A program made the position numbers and the translations under genes. Source: Halogeometricum sp. S3BR5-2 (GTDB taxonomy: Archaea; Halobacteriota; Halobacteria; Halobacteriales; Haloferacaceae). Taken from it: a stretch of DNA of 64,000 nucleotides. Positions 1-7,879 of the stretch are shown in pieces. Under the pieces are notes generated by a model. That model was given only the letters and a program-made list of their open reading frames with translations, was not told the DNA's origin and searched no databases. The stretch lies in NCBI RefSeq assembly GCF_031624635.1, contig NZ_JAMQOQ010000001.1:1-64000 (forward strand). Direction: 5' to 3'. Every line of letters starts with the position of its first letter. The stretch's first letter is position 1.

Positions 1-121
1 GTGTCTGCAGGGTAGCTTGGCCACGTGTTACTGAGCTATCTGCTGCGAGTCTGAACTCGCGCAACTAGCATGGCTAAGTCGGACTCCGATAGCAATGGCC
101 TCCGGCAGGATCAACCGGAAT
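1..121 (-). rRNA. 16S ribosomal RNA, 5' end (partial)
   Basis: Read on the minus strand the segment begins ATTCCGGTTGATCCTGCC and continues with the conserved archaeal 16S start (GGAGGCC, then the helix around the AACACGTGG block). Only the first 121 nt are present; the gene runs off the left edge. Mature 5' end placed at 121 from the universal ATTCCGG start. It is transcribed leftward, away from the origin at about 4 kb and divergently from tbp. Confidence 0.97.
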
Positions 122-845
122 GTTCCCTTCTGTGACGAAGGGGGTTTGGCGGGATGGTCCTCGACGATGTGTCGAGGGCATCACCATTGCGTGGTCCGTT
201 CGTGGTGCTCGGCACCACCGTATAACCGAACGGGTGGCACCGAACTACCAAGGCTAACATCAGATTCCATCTGTACGGCGGACCGCAGGGGTGGAATCCT
301 CATGGCTTCGGACTTGGACGTTGCACGTTCGTTGGCTTAAGGCCGTCGGTTCGTGCTCGGTCGAGTGGTCCCGAAGGACCGTGTCCGAGTGTGCGCCGGG
401 ATTGAACCGTCGCACGGTCGCGGTGTGTCGTTCGCATTCTTCCGAAATGGACTCGAACACTTAAGGGCGTCGTCTCGCGTTTGTCGTGAGAGTGCGAGGC
501 ACTCCCCCGACGGGAGACGAGGCGGTTCAAGCTGACTCGGAAGGTGGCGCTCCGGACCTCGGTGGCCCGGGGCGCCCCGCGTATTTCTACGAATGGCCGG
601 GTTGTACTTAACCTCGTTGATTCGGGACGATCTCCAAAAAATAGTGAGATATTGGTGGTATTGTGTAACGAAGACGCGCTATAGCTCGCCTCGAACGACA
701 TCCGAACAGATTATATACCGCTCGGGATGCCAACGTACGCGGGCGAACGCGCGAAACGAGCAGTGGTATAAGTGCCGAAGGCCGGTTAGGTCCGTGTGAC
801 AACGGGTCGCTTTATAAGCTAGGGGAGAGACGTTTGCAGCGAACA
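122..845 (-). promoter_or_regulatory. 16S rRNA leader with several candidate promoters
   Basis: This 724-bp stretch has no credible gene. On the minus strand it carries at least four TATA/BRE-like boxes: CCTTAAGT near 459-466, followed about 25 nt later by TGCGAACG (the start-site motif known for haloarchaeal rRNA promoters); CCTTAAGC near 336-343, followed by TGCAACG; GGTTAAGTA near 605-613; and TATATAAT near 708-717. A nested hairpin lies in the transcribed leader: TGGTGC/GCACCA at 203-217 inside CGTTCG/CGAACG at 197-232, possibly part of precursor folding. Tandem promoters are usual for haloarchaeal rRNA operons; the exact start sites here are inferred. Confidence 0.75.
811..818 (+). promoter_or_regulatory. 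TATA box of tbp
   Basis: TTTATAAG lies 28-35 bp upstream of the tbp ATG at 846. That spacing predicts a transcript beginning within a few bases of the start codon, i.e. a leaderless or nearly leaderless mRNA. This decides the ATG at 846 over the in-frame TTG at 834. Confidence 0.65.
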
Positions 846-1406
846 ATGAGTGCGCCGGCAGACTCCATCGAGATTCAGAACGTAGTCGCATCGACCGGAA
901 TCGGACAGGAACTCGACCTCGAAGCACTCGCGGACGACCTCCCCGGTGCCGACTTCAACCCCGACAACTTCCCCGGTCTGGTCTACCGGACGCAGGACCC
1001 GAAGGCGGCCGCCCTCATCTTTCGGTCCGGAAAGATCGTCTGCACGGGCGCGAAGAGCATCGACGACGTCCACGAGGCACTGGGCATCATCTTCGACAAA
1101 CTCCGCGGGCTGAACATCCCCGTCGACGAGGACCCCGAGATAACCGTTCAGAACATCGTCTCCAGCGCGGACCTCGGACACAACCTCAACCTGAACGCTC
1201 TCGCAATCGGCCTCGGCCTCGAAGACGTCGAGTACGAACCGGAGCAGTTCCCCGGTCTCGTCTACCGGATGGACGAACCCGAAGTCGTCATCCTCCTGTT
1301 CGGTTCCGGTAAGATAGTCATCACGGGCGGAAAACAGACCGACGACGCCGAGACGGCCGTCGTCGAAATCGTAAAGCGCATCGACAACCTCGGACTGCTC
1401 GACTGA
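846..1406 (+). CDS. tbp: TATA-box-binding protein
   Basis: Basal transcription factor that binds and bends the archaeal TATA box and recruits TFB and RNA polymerase. The 186-aa product is the usual size and shows the two direct repeats that form the saddle (about residues 8-88 and 97-178). Each repeat carries FPGLVYR followed by a (F/L)xSGKIVxTG block. The ATG is placed from the TATA box 28 bp upstream; a TTG four codons earlier is less likely. It is divergent from the rRNA operon. Haloarchaea often encode several TBPs; this one has the acidic tail residues of the general type. Confidence 0.97.
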   Translation: MSAPADSIEIQNVVASTGIGQELDLEALADDLPGADFNPDNFPGLVYRTQDPKAAALIFRSGKIVCTGAKSIDDVHEALGIIFDKLRGLNIPVDEDPEITVQNIVSSADLGHNLNLNALAIGLGLEDVEYEPEQFPGLVYRMDEPEVVILLFGSGKIVITGGKQTDDAETAVVEIVKRIDNLGLLD

Positions 1407-1471
1407 CTGCCAGGTTCGAGGGGGCCGAGCAGTCCAAAGCGTGATAGCACCGGCCAAGCAAGTAGTCGAGT

Positions 1472-2305
1472 ATGAGTGCACGCGATGAGATAGCGTTTCT
1501 CGTCGGATCTGAGAGTCGGGTCGCGATTCTGCGGGCCCTTCGGAAACACCCTCACCGACCGAGCGAGTTGGGGACGGAGTGTTCGTGCGCGCGCGAGACG
1601 GCGCAACGGACGGTGAGCGCCTTCGTCGAACGCGGATGGGCCGAAAAGGAGACCGAGGACGGGCGGTACGCGCTGACGGCCGCGGGGGATATGGTCGCGG
1701 ACGGATACGAGGAGTTCGAGGCGACGGTCGCCGTCGCCGACCGGTTCTCGGTGCTACTCGCCAATGTGGGCAGCGTCGTCGCCGACCTCGACCCCGTCGT
1801 TCTCCGCCGACTCCACGGGACGGCGGCGACGTCTGACAACCCGCACGCGCCTATCAACCGATTTCTGACCGTCACCGGGAGCGAGTACGTCGACGAGTTC
1901 CGCGGAATCACGCCCATCGTCAGCCGCATCTTCAACGAGGCGGCCGAGCGCATCATCGGCCCCGAGTCGAGCGTCCAACTCGTCATCGACGAACGCGTCT
2001 TCGAGACGTCCGCGTCGGAGTATCCCGACGACCTCGCCCGCGCCTACGAACTCGACCAGTTCCAACTGTTCGTCTCGCCGAGGCGATTGGAGTTCGGACT
2101 CATGCTGGTGGACGGCCACGCGTACCTCGCCGCGTACGACGAGCAGGGCAACCTCATCGCCAGCGTCGACGGCACCGACGAGGAGTTCGTCGACTGGGCC
2201 GAACGGACGTACGCCCGCTACCGGACCGACTCGTACACCCCCTCGGTGGGCGACGAGACGAACGGCGAGACGGCGAAGAACCCCTTCGAGCCGGACGGTG
2301 CGTGA
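1472..2305 (+). CDS. Winged-helix transcriptional regulator, FilR1-like
   Basis: A 277-aa protein with an N-terminal winged helix-turn-helix (about residues 5-75, ending in a typical wing before LTAAGDMVADGY) and a C-terminal ligand/effector-like domain (about 130-260) resembling the middle domain of the archaeal FilR1/DUF1724 family common in haloarchaea. No DNA target can be read from the sequence. It starts 65 bp after tbp on the same strand and converges on orc1. The effector is unknown; the family call rests on overall layout rather than a catalytic motif. Confidence 0.75.
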   Translation: MSARDEIAFLVGSESRVAILRALRKHPHRPSELGTECSCARETAQRTVSAFVERGWAEKETEDGRYALTAAGDMVADGYEEFEATVAVADRFSVLLANVGSVVADLDPVVLRRLHGTAATSDNPHAPINRFLTVTGSEYVDEFRGITPIVSRIFNEAAERIIGPESSVQLVIDERVFETSASEYPDDLARAYELDQFQLFVSPRRLEFGLMLVDGHAYLAAYDEQGNLIASVDGTDEEFVDWAERTYARYRTDSYTPSVGDETNGETAKNPFEPDGA

Positions 2306-2500
2306 GCCGCCCGGTCACTCGTGACCGTTCCAATCACTTCTGAACGTGGGAAGATATAAGTTCCCGCTCGTGAACTATCAGATGCGGTTGCGTCGATGTC
2401 GATCCCGACGCTCGGACCCCGCTTCGCTTCGGCCCGACACCGCCCGGCGGCCAGTGAGCGCGTTCGGCTGAGCACTCGTGCCTCGTGCCCTTCGGACGAC

Positions 2501-3706
2501 TCACGTTCCGACGTTTTCGGTCAGTACGTCCCTGACGACTTGCGGGTCTTCGAGCAGTTGGTGTTTCGTGTAACTCCCCTCGGCGCTCCCGCCGCTGTGT
2601 TTCGACTGCTCGATGATGTCGAGGAACGCGTGTTCTTTCAGCAGGTCGCGGACCCGCCTGAGCGACAGGCTGTCGGAGCCCTGACCCGTGCAGATGTTTT
2701 CGTACACCTCGTAGACACGACTGGTCCGGAAGCCGTCCTTGCGGTCGTTCGAGAGCGACAGCATCGCGAGGGCTTGGAGGACGTACCGGGAGTGCGGCGT
2801 CGACCCGCGGATGAGTTCCCGGAAGCGGTCGGTTTCGGCCCGTTCGCGGGCCTGCGTAACGAACTCCTCGCGAACGGTCGAGGCGGCCGTCGACTGCGCT
2901 ATCTCGCCGGCGTAGCGGAGGATGTCGATGGCCTTCCGAGCGTCGCCGTGTTCCCGCGCGGCCAGCGCCGCGGCCCGCGGAATCGTCGACGCGTCCAGCA
3001 CGCCGTCGCGGAAGGCGTCGCTGCGGGCCTGCATGATGTCACGGAGTTGGTTCGCGTCGTACGGCGGGAAGACGAACTCGCGTTCGCAGAGACTGGATTT
3101 GACCCGTTCGTCCATCCGGTCTTTGTACTGTATCTTGTTGCTGATTCCGATGACGCCCAGTTTGCACTGGTCTATCTTACCGGCCTCGCCCGCCCGCGAG
3201 AGCTGCATCAGGATGTCGTCGTCGTTCAACTTGTCTATCTCGTCGAGGATGATGAGAACGACGTCGTACTGCGCGTCGAGGATGCGCCAGAGGCGTTTGT
3301 AGTATGTCGACGTGCTGAGACCTTTGTCGGGGACCTTGATTCCGGTCACCTCCGACCGGTTGACGCTGTCGGCGATGGTCTGGACCGCTTGGGTCTCGGT
3401 CGTGTCCTGCGCGCAGTCCACGTAGGCGAAGGTCGCTTTCACCGCCTCCTCGCTCGCGGTTTCGACGAGGCGCTGTGAGACGTACTTCGCGCAGAGCGAC
3501 TTTCCGGTACCCGTCTTTCCGTAGATGAGGACGTTGCTCGGACTCTGCCCGAAGATGGCGGGGTTGACCGCCGTCGCGAGGTTGGATATCTCGTCGTCGC
3601 GGCCGACGATGCGGCCCTCGCCCGGCAGGTGGTTTATCTCGAGGAGTTCCTTGTTGGCGAAGATGGGGTCCTCCCGAGTGAAGAGGTCGTCGCTGGCGTT
3701 CGGCAT
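2501..3706 (-). CDS. orc1: Orc1/Cdc6 replication initiator
   Basis: AAA+ origin-recognition ATPase that binds ORB repeats and loads MCM. The 401-aa product has Walker A (GKTGTGKS, about residues 63-70), Walker B (VVLIILDE, about 149-156), an arginine-finger-type region and a C-terminal winged helix. The open frame extends 80 codons further upstream, but that extension reads through two origin repeats, so I start at the ATG at 3706 (MPNASDDLF, a typical haloarchaeal start). It lies immediately beside the repeat-rich origin. The nearest repeat is only 9 bp upstream of its start codon, which suggests autoregulation. Confidence 0.95.
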   Translation of the reverse strand: MPNASDDLFTREDPIFANKELLEINHLPGEGRIVGRDDEISNLATAVNPAIFGQSPSNVLIYGKTGTGKSLCAKYVSQRLVETASEEAVKATFAYVDCAQDTTETQAVQTIADSVNRSEVTGIKVPDKGLSTSTYYKRLWRILDAQYDVVLIILDEIDKLNDDDILMQLSRAGEAGKIDQCKLGVIGISNKIQYKDRMDERVKSSLCEREFVFPPYDANQLRDIMQARSDAFRDGVLDASTIPRAAALAAREHGDARKAIDILRYAGEIAQSTAASTVREEFVTQARERAETDRFRELIRGSTPHSRYVLQALAMLSLSNDRKDGFRTSRVYEVYENICTGQGSDSLSLRRVRDLLKEHAFLDIIEQSKHSGGSAEGSYTKHQLLEDPQVVRDVLTENVGT

Positions 3707-3714
3707 ACTACAGG

Positions 3715-3735
3715 ACACCACGTTTCCGGTGAAAT
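3715..3735 (-). repeat. ORB-like repeat, copy 1
   Basis: On the minus strand it reads TTTCACCGGAAACGTGGTGT. It sits 9 bp upstream of the orc1 start codon and overlaps its promoter position. The identical 21-mer recurs at 41759-41779. Confidence 0.85.
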
Positions 3736-3762
3736 GGCTTGTCATCTTCAGGTCCGACACAC

Positions 3763-3782
3763 ACACCGGGTTTCCGGTGAAC
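3763..3782 (-). repeat. ORB-like repeat, copy 2
   Basis: Minus-strand copy matching the consensus TTCACCGGAAACCCGGTGTG. It has the same orientation as copy 1, about 48 bp away, and lies on the orc1 side of the AT-rich element. Confidence 0.88.
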
Positions 3783-3826
3783 GGCCCCACACCCGGGGGT
3801 AGGTCCAGTCGAAACGGGGGAAGAGG

Positions 3827-3847
3827 TTCACCGGAAACCCGGTGTGT
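3827..3847 (+). repeat. ORB-like repeat, copy 3
   Basis: Plus-strand copy with the full consensus, inverted relative to copies 1 and 2. The core contains the dyad CACCGG-AAAC-CCGGTG. Confidence 0.88.
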
Positions 3848-4195
3848 TCGGCGGCGTCCTCGCTCTCCGTGGAGGGACGAAGAGGGGGAATCGTCGCGGA
3901 GAAGGTAGCGAAGGTATCGGGGCGAGTGAAGCGCTCGGGACTCCACGAGAAGCCGCGTGACCGCAAGAGAAGCCGCGTGACGACGAGAGAAGAGTCGAAC
4001 CGGAACTCGAAGGAAGCAGTCATCTCGGACGAGAGCCGAGTCGACGACACCCTCGTGGACCGGATGCGCGAGCGGTAAGTCCTCCCCAGTCGGACGCGGC
4101 GAACGAAATCGAGCGTCTCACTCGCCGAGTCGGTGAACGCCTTCCCTTCTCCTGTAGTCGGTTCGAGTATCGAACCTCTAATCTCTTGCGAGTGT

Positions 4196-4255
4196 ATCAA
4201 TGGACGTTTACACTAAACAACTATTTAATAGTTGTTATAGTAGTCGTTCTAGATG
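4196..4255. other. AT-rich candidate duplex-unwinding element
   Basis: The only AT-rich block in the origin region. It includes TTTACACTAAACAAC and a perfect palindrome of 9-bp arms, AACAACTAT and ATAGTTGTT, around a 3-nt TTA centre (4216-4236). It is flanked by ORB-like repeats at 3.7-3.85 kb and 4.39-4.82 kb. It is the best candidate for initial melting, inferred from composition and position. Confidence 0.7.
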
Positions 4256-4394
4256 CCGGTGGTGGCCTCCGCCACGTGTGACCCCTGATGGTAAAATCGG
4301 GAGAAAAAGGACGATTAGGGGAGTCGGGAGTTGTCCGGGCGTCCCGGACCGATCGGGTCCACGACGGAGTACCGTCACCGTTCGAGCCGAACCG

Positions 4395-4414
4395 TTTCAC
4401 CGGAAACCCGGTGT
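4395..4414 (+). repeat. ORB-like repeat, copy 4
   Basis: Plus-strand full-consensus copy, the first on the far side of the AT-rich element. Confidence 0.88.
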
Positions 4415-4481
4415 GACCACGACTCACACGAGGTCTGAGCTATCTGCCTCTCCGTAGCTGTCATCCCGTCGAACGGGGAAA

Positions 4482-4500
4482 TACACCGGAAATGGGGTGC
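4482..4500 (+). repeat. ORB-like repeat, copy 5 (degenerate)
   Basis: TACACCGGAAATGGGGTGC keeps CACCGGAAA but replaces the CCCGGTGTG half with a GGGGTG run. That run is closer to the G-string of classical archaeal ORBs. Confidence 0.65.
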
Positions 4501-4574
4501 GAACCACGGGTTCGAGAAATTCCCCGTTGCTCGCAGATTGGCCTCCCCGTGACCCTCGCCTCCCGTCGACCCGA

Positions 4575-4595
4575 TTCACCGGAAACCCGGTGTGT
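4575..4595 (+). repeat. ORB-like repeat, copy 6
   Basis: Full-consensus plus-strand copy preceded by ACCCGA. The 16-nt context ACCCGATTCACCGGAA recurs at the isolated site near 56.25 kb. Confidence 0.88.
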
Positions 4596-4633
4596 CCGCG
4601 TCTCACGGAACCCCGCCGTCGCTTCGCGTCGTC

Positions 4634-4653
4634 TCACCGGAAATCCGGTGTGT
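4634..4653 (+). repeat. ORB-like repeat, copy 7
   Basis: Plus-strand copy with one substitution in the spacer (AAATCC instead of AAACCC), 39 bp after copy 6. Confidence 0.85.
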
Positions 4654-4710
4654 CTCCGCCACCACCCGTCCGCAGTCGACGGGTCCGTCACCCCGAGACC
4701 GCCCGCGCCG

Positions 4711-4730
4711 TTTCACCGGAAACACGGTGT
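4711..4730 (+). repeat. ORB-like repeat, copy 8
   Basis: Plus-strand copy with AAACAC in the spacer; otherwise it keeps the TTTCACCGG and CGGTGT halves. Confidence 0.85.
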
Positions 4731-4801
4731 CCGCCCGCGCGTCGGACTCCCGTCCGCCCTCTCGGTTCGACCGTCGCCCTAGGTCGGTGTGGGAGACACT
4801 C

Positions 4802-4822
4802 GTTCACCGGAAACCCGGTGTG
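4802..4822 (+). repeat. ORB-like repeat, copy 9
   Basis: Full-consensus plus-strand copy, the last of the origin cluster and 107 bp before the start of the next gene. Confidence 0.88.
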
Positions 4823-4928
4823 TCTCTCCGAGACGGCCGAGGAGCGCCGCGTCGCTCCCGACGGGAGACTACCCGGCCGGCGGCGCGCGTCCGTCAGTTC
4901 GATAAGGGGTCCCGCCCTACGGTCGGTG

Positions 4929-5468
4929 ATGACGTCTTCGGTGCTTCGCCGAACGGGGCGCGGGGTCCGACGGGTCGGGTCCCGACTCACCGCACCGTTT
5001 CGGCGAATCGTACACGCGGTTCGACCGTCCGACGACGCCTCCGACGACGACGGCTGGCGACTCGCGGACCTCCGACAGACCGAGACGCGGTGGCGGCGAG
5101 GCGACGAGACGGTTCGCTGTTTCCGCTTCGACGACGGCTACGTCTCCACCGTCGAGTACGGGTCGCGCGACGTGACCTGGCAGTTGACGCCCGGACAGGT
5201 CCCCCTCGCGAGCGCGCTGGCGATGACGGCGCTGTACCTCCAGCACGGGACGACTCCGCAGTCGGACCCGGACGGTCGCCCGTTCGTCGCCGTCGGCGAG
5301 TCGGGACCGCGGCAGGTGTTCGAGGAGATAGCCGACGAACCCGTCGACTACGTCTACCTCGACGCCGTCCGGACGCTGGAGGAGTTCCCCGCGTTCGTCG
5401 AAGTCGGAGAGGACCTCCGGGCCGTCTACGACCAGATGTCGCCGGCGCGGTTCAACACGCTCGGCTGA
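4929..5468 (+). CDS. Conserved-type hypothetical protein next to the origin
   Basis: A 179-aa soluble protein with a basic N-terminus (about residues 1-30, Arg-rich) followed by an acidic alpha/beta-looking body with no motif I recognise. The ATG at 4929 is preferred because upstream codons read through ORB repeats. Its position immediately outside the last origin repeat makes an origin-associated role possible, but that is inference from location only. It is followed 143 bp later by the XPB-like helicase on the same strand. Confidence 0.7.
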   Translation: MTSSVLRRTGRGVRRVGSRLTAPFRRIVHAVRPSDDASDDDGWRLADLRQTETRWRRGDETVRCFRFDDGYVSTVEYGSRDVTWQLTPGQVPLASALAMTALYLQHGTTPQSDPDGRPFVAVGESGPRQVFEEIADEPVDYVYLDAVRTLEEFPAFVEVGEDLRAVYDQMSPARFNTLG

Positions 5469-5611
5469 CGCCGGTCGGCCGAGACAGAATCCGCGGCGTT
5501 CCGAACTCGCTTTTCGCCGTCTCGACCGCCCTCTGTCGCGCCGAACTCGCTTCCTCGACGGACTTCTCCGCAGCGCAAGCCGTTTCCCCGCCGCGCCCCA
5601 GACGTGAGACG

Positions 5612-7714
5612 ATGACCGAGGACGACGCCGGCGACACCGGCGACGCCGATGCCGACGCCGACGTTGACGCCCGCGCTGGGAACGACTCCGCGCCCGGTGC
5701 CGACGGCGCCGACGGCTCCGACGCTCCTTCGACGCTCTCCGAGATGCGGTCGCAGGAGTCCAACACCGGTGTCCGCGACGAGGCCGACGAAGCGACCGCC
5801 GGCGACGCGGCCGCGGACGACCACGACCGAGACGCGACTCCGGACGACCCCGGCGAGGCTGTCGAACCGGCGGACGACGCGGCGCCCGCAACGTCGGCCG
5901 AACTCGTCGACGTCTCCGTCGACGGCTTCTACGACGCTTTGGAGGCCGAGGGTCGCCCCGTCGTGACCGCCCAGCAGGCGAGCCGACGGCTGGGCCTCAC
6001 GCAGTCGGAGGCGTCCGAAGCCCTCGACCGGTTGGCCCGCGAGGGGGCGGTCCAGCGGATGAACGTCGAGGCGGACCCGGTGGTCTACTACCCGACCGAG
6101 TGGGGGAAACTGGCCGAACGCGAACGCGTCGTCCTGTTCCCGGAGCGCCGCGAGATAGTCGTCGACCACCCGACACAGTACACACGCGCGCGACTCGCCC
6201 AGTTCGCCCACCTCGTCGACTCCACGGGCGACCGGAACACCGGCACTCGGGGCTACCTCTACAAGATTCGACAAGAAGACGTCTGGCAGGCGCCGTTCGA
6301 GTCGCTGGAGGACTTACTGCGGATGATGCGCTCGGTGCTCCCCCGCCGGTCGCCGCACCTCGAACAGTGGGTCGAGAACCAGTGGAAGCGCGCGAACCAG
6401 TTCCGCCTCTACACCCACGAGGACGACTACGTGGTGCTCGAAGCCGCCTCCGAGAGCCTGATGGGCAACGTGGGGCGGCAGAAACTCGACGAGGAACACC
6501 TCGTCGCGCCCATCTCCGACACCGAGAGCTGGGTCCGCGACGGCAAGGAGTCGCACATCAAGCGCATCCTCTACGAGGCGGGCTACCCGGTGAAAGACGA
6601 CCGCGACTTGGAGACGGGGGCGCCCCTCGACGTGGACCTCCGCGTGGAACTCCGCGACTACCAGCAGGACTGGGTCGACCGCTTCACAACGCAGAAGGCG
6701 GGCGTCCTCGTCGGTCCGCCCGGGGCGGGCAAGACCGTGACCGGCATCGGCGTCCTCGGGGCCGTCGGCGGCGAGACGCTCATCCTCGTCCCCTCGCGCG
6801 AACTCGCCGCGCAGTGGCGCTCGGAACTGCTCAGACACACCTCCTTGGAGGAGGACCAAATCGGCGAGTACCACGGCGGGGAAAAGCAGGTCCGACCGGT
6901 CACCATCGCCACCTACCAGACGGCCGGGATGGACCGCCACCGTTCGCTGTTCGACGACCGCGAGTGGGGCCTCATCGTCTACGACGAAGTGCACCACGTC
7001 CCCTCGCGCATCTACCGCCGGAGCGCGGACCTGCAGGCGAAACACCGACTCGGCCTCTCCGCGACGCCCATCCGCGAGGACGACAAGGAGAAGGAGATAT
7101 TCACGCTCATCGGCCCGCCCATCGGCACCGACTGGTCGAAACTGTTCGACGCGGGCTACGTCCAAGAGCCCGAAGTCGAAATCCGCTACGTGCCGTGGGC
7201 GGACGACACCGCCCGCAACGAGTGGTCCAGCGCGGACGGGCGCGAGAAACACCAACTCGCGGCGATGAACCCGCAGAAGGTGGCCGAGACGCGCCGTCTC
7301 CTGCGCCAACACCCCGAGTCGAAGGCGCTCGTCTTCGTCGACTACCTCGACCAGGGCGAGGCCATCGCGGAGGCGTTGGACGTCCCCTTCATCAGCGGCG
7401 AGATGCGCCACCACCACCGCGAACGCCTGTTTCGGCAGTTCCGAGAGGGGGAGCTCAGAACGCTCGTCATCTCCCGCGTCGGCGACGAGGGTATCGACCT
7501 CCCGAACGCCGAACTCGCCGTCGTGGCCTCGGGTCTCGGCGGGTCACGCCGACAGGGCGCCCAGCGCGCGGGGCGGACGATGCGCCCCGCGGGCAACGCT
7601 CTCGTCTACGTGCTCGCCACGCGCGGGACGAGCGAGGAGGACTTCGCGCAGCGACAGATGCGCCACCTCGCGGAGAAGGGCGTCCGCGTCACCGAGAGCG
7701 ACCTGAGCGACTGA
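5612..7714 (+). CDS. XPB/Rad25-type DNA helicase
   Basis: A 700-aa superfamily 2 helicase. The order is an acidic low-complexity N-terminus (1-100), a winged-helix-like segment (about 110-165, containing LGLTQSEASEALDRL), a second accessory region, then the helicase core. The core has Walker A (VGPPGAGKT, near 367), the DEVH box (near 457), SAT (LGLSATPI) and motif VI (QRAGRTMRP, near 650). Archaeal XPB homologues are linked to nucleotide-excision repair or transcription-coupled DNA opening. The frame continues upstream through origin repeats; I use the ATG at 5612, where the acidic haloarchaeal N-terminus begins. Confidence 0.88.
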   Translation: MTEDDAGDTGDADADADVDARAGNDSAPGADGADGSDAPSTLSEMRSQESNTGVRDEADEATAGDAAADDHDRDATPDDPGEAVEPADDAAPATSAELVDVSVDGFYDALEAEGRPVVTAQQASRRLGLTQSEASEALDRLAREGAVQRMNVEADPVVYYPTEWGKLAERERVVLFPERREIVVDHPTQYTRARLAQFAHLVDSTGDRNTGTRGYLYKIRQEDVWQAPFESLEDLLRMMRSVLPRRSPHLEQWVENQWKRANQFRLYTHEDDYVVLEAASESLMGNVGRQKLDEEHLVAPISDTESWVRDGKESHIKRILYEAGYPVKDDRDLETGAPLDVDLRVELRDYQQDWVDRFTTQKAGVLVGPPGAGKTVTGIGVLGAVGGETLILVPSRELAAQWRSELLRHTSLEEDQIGEYHGGEKQVRPVTIATYQTAGMDRHRSLFDDREWGLIVYDEVHHVPSRIYRRSADLQAKHRLGLSATPIREDDKEKEIFTLIGPPIGTDWSKLFDAGYVQEPEVEIRYVPWADDTARNEWSSADGREKHQLAAMNPQKVAETRRLLRQHPESKALVFVDYLDQGEAIAEALDVPFISGEMRHHHRERLFRQFREGELRTLVISRVGDEGIDLPNAELAVVASGLGGSRRQGAQRAGRTMRPAGNALVYVLATRGTSEEDFAQRQMRHLAEKGVRVTESDLSD

Positions 7715-7879
7715 CGAGCGACGACGGACGAGACGACTGACTATGGACCACGCTCTCGGCTCCCCCCATTCCTCCCGAACGGATGCCGTTAAGTCCGGAC
7801 CGCCCGTCGTCCGGTGCAGACGCGCGCGTCGTCGCCCCGTCTCGCCGCGCCCCGCCGGACGGCGACGCGTTCCCAACCG

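Larger units (their letters stand above)
3707..4928. other. Chromosomal replication origin (oriC-type intergenic region)
   Basis: A 1.2-kb gene-free region between orc1 and a divergent small gene. It holds nine copies of an ORB-like repeat (three on the orc1 side, six on the far side) flanking an AT-rich segment with a perfect palindrome at 4216-4236. An orc1/cdc6 gene with adjacent inverted repeat clusters around an AT-rich unwinding element is the established architecture of archaeal origins. ORFs predicted through it are translations of the repeats (recurrent FTGNPV-like peptides) and are not genes. Whether the origin is active is not shown by sequence alone. Confidence 0.88.

Noticed and set aside
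3715-4822. CRISPR array made of the spaced 20-bp repeats
   Set aside because: Repeats occur in both orientations with irregular spacing (39 to over 500 bp) and lie beside orc1; no cas genes.
3842-4928. Apparent proteins with repeated FTGNPV/HTGFPV-like peptides, and long N-terminal extensions of neighbouring genes
   Set aside because: These are translations of the ORB-like DNA repeats; the repeats are nucleotide signals on both strands and the frames lack haloarchaeal amino-acid composition.
5426-6274. Several long minus-strand ORFs opposite the helicase and other genes
   Set aside because: Shadow frames caused by high G+C; low-complexity Arg/Gly/Pro composition, while the opposite strand has a recognisable family.
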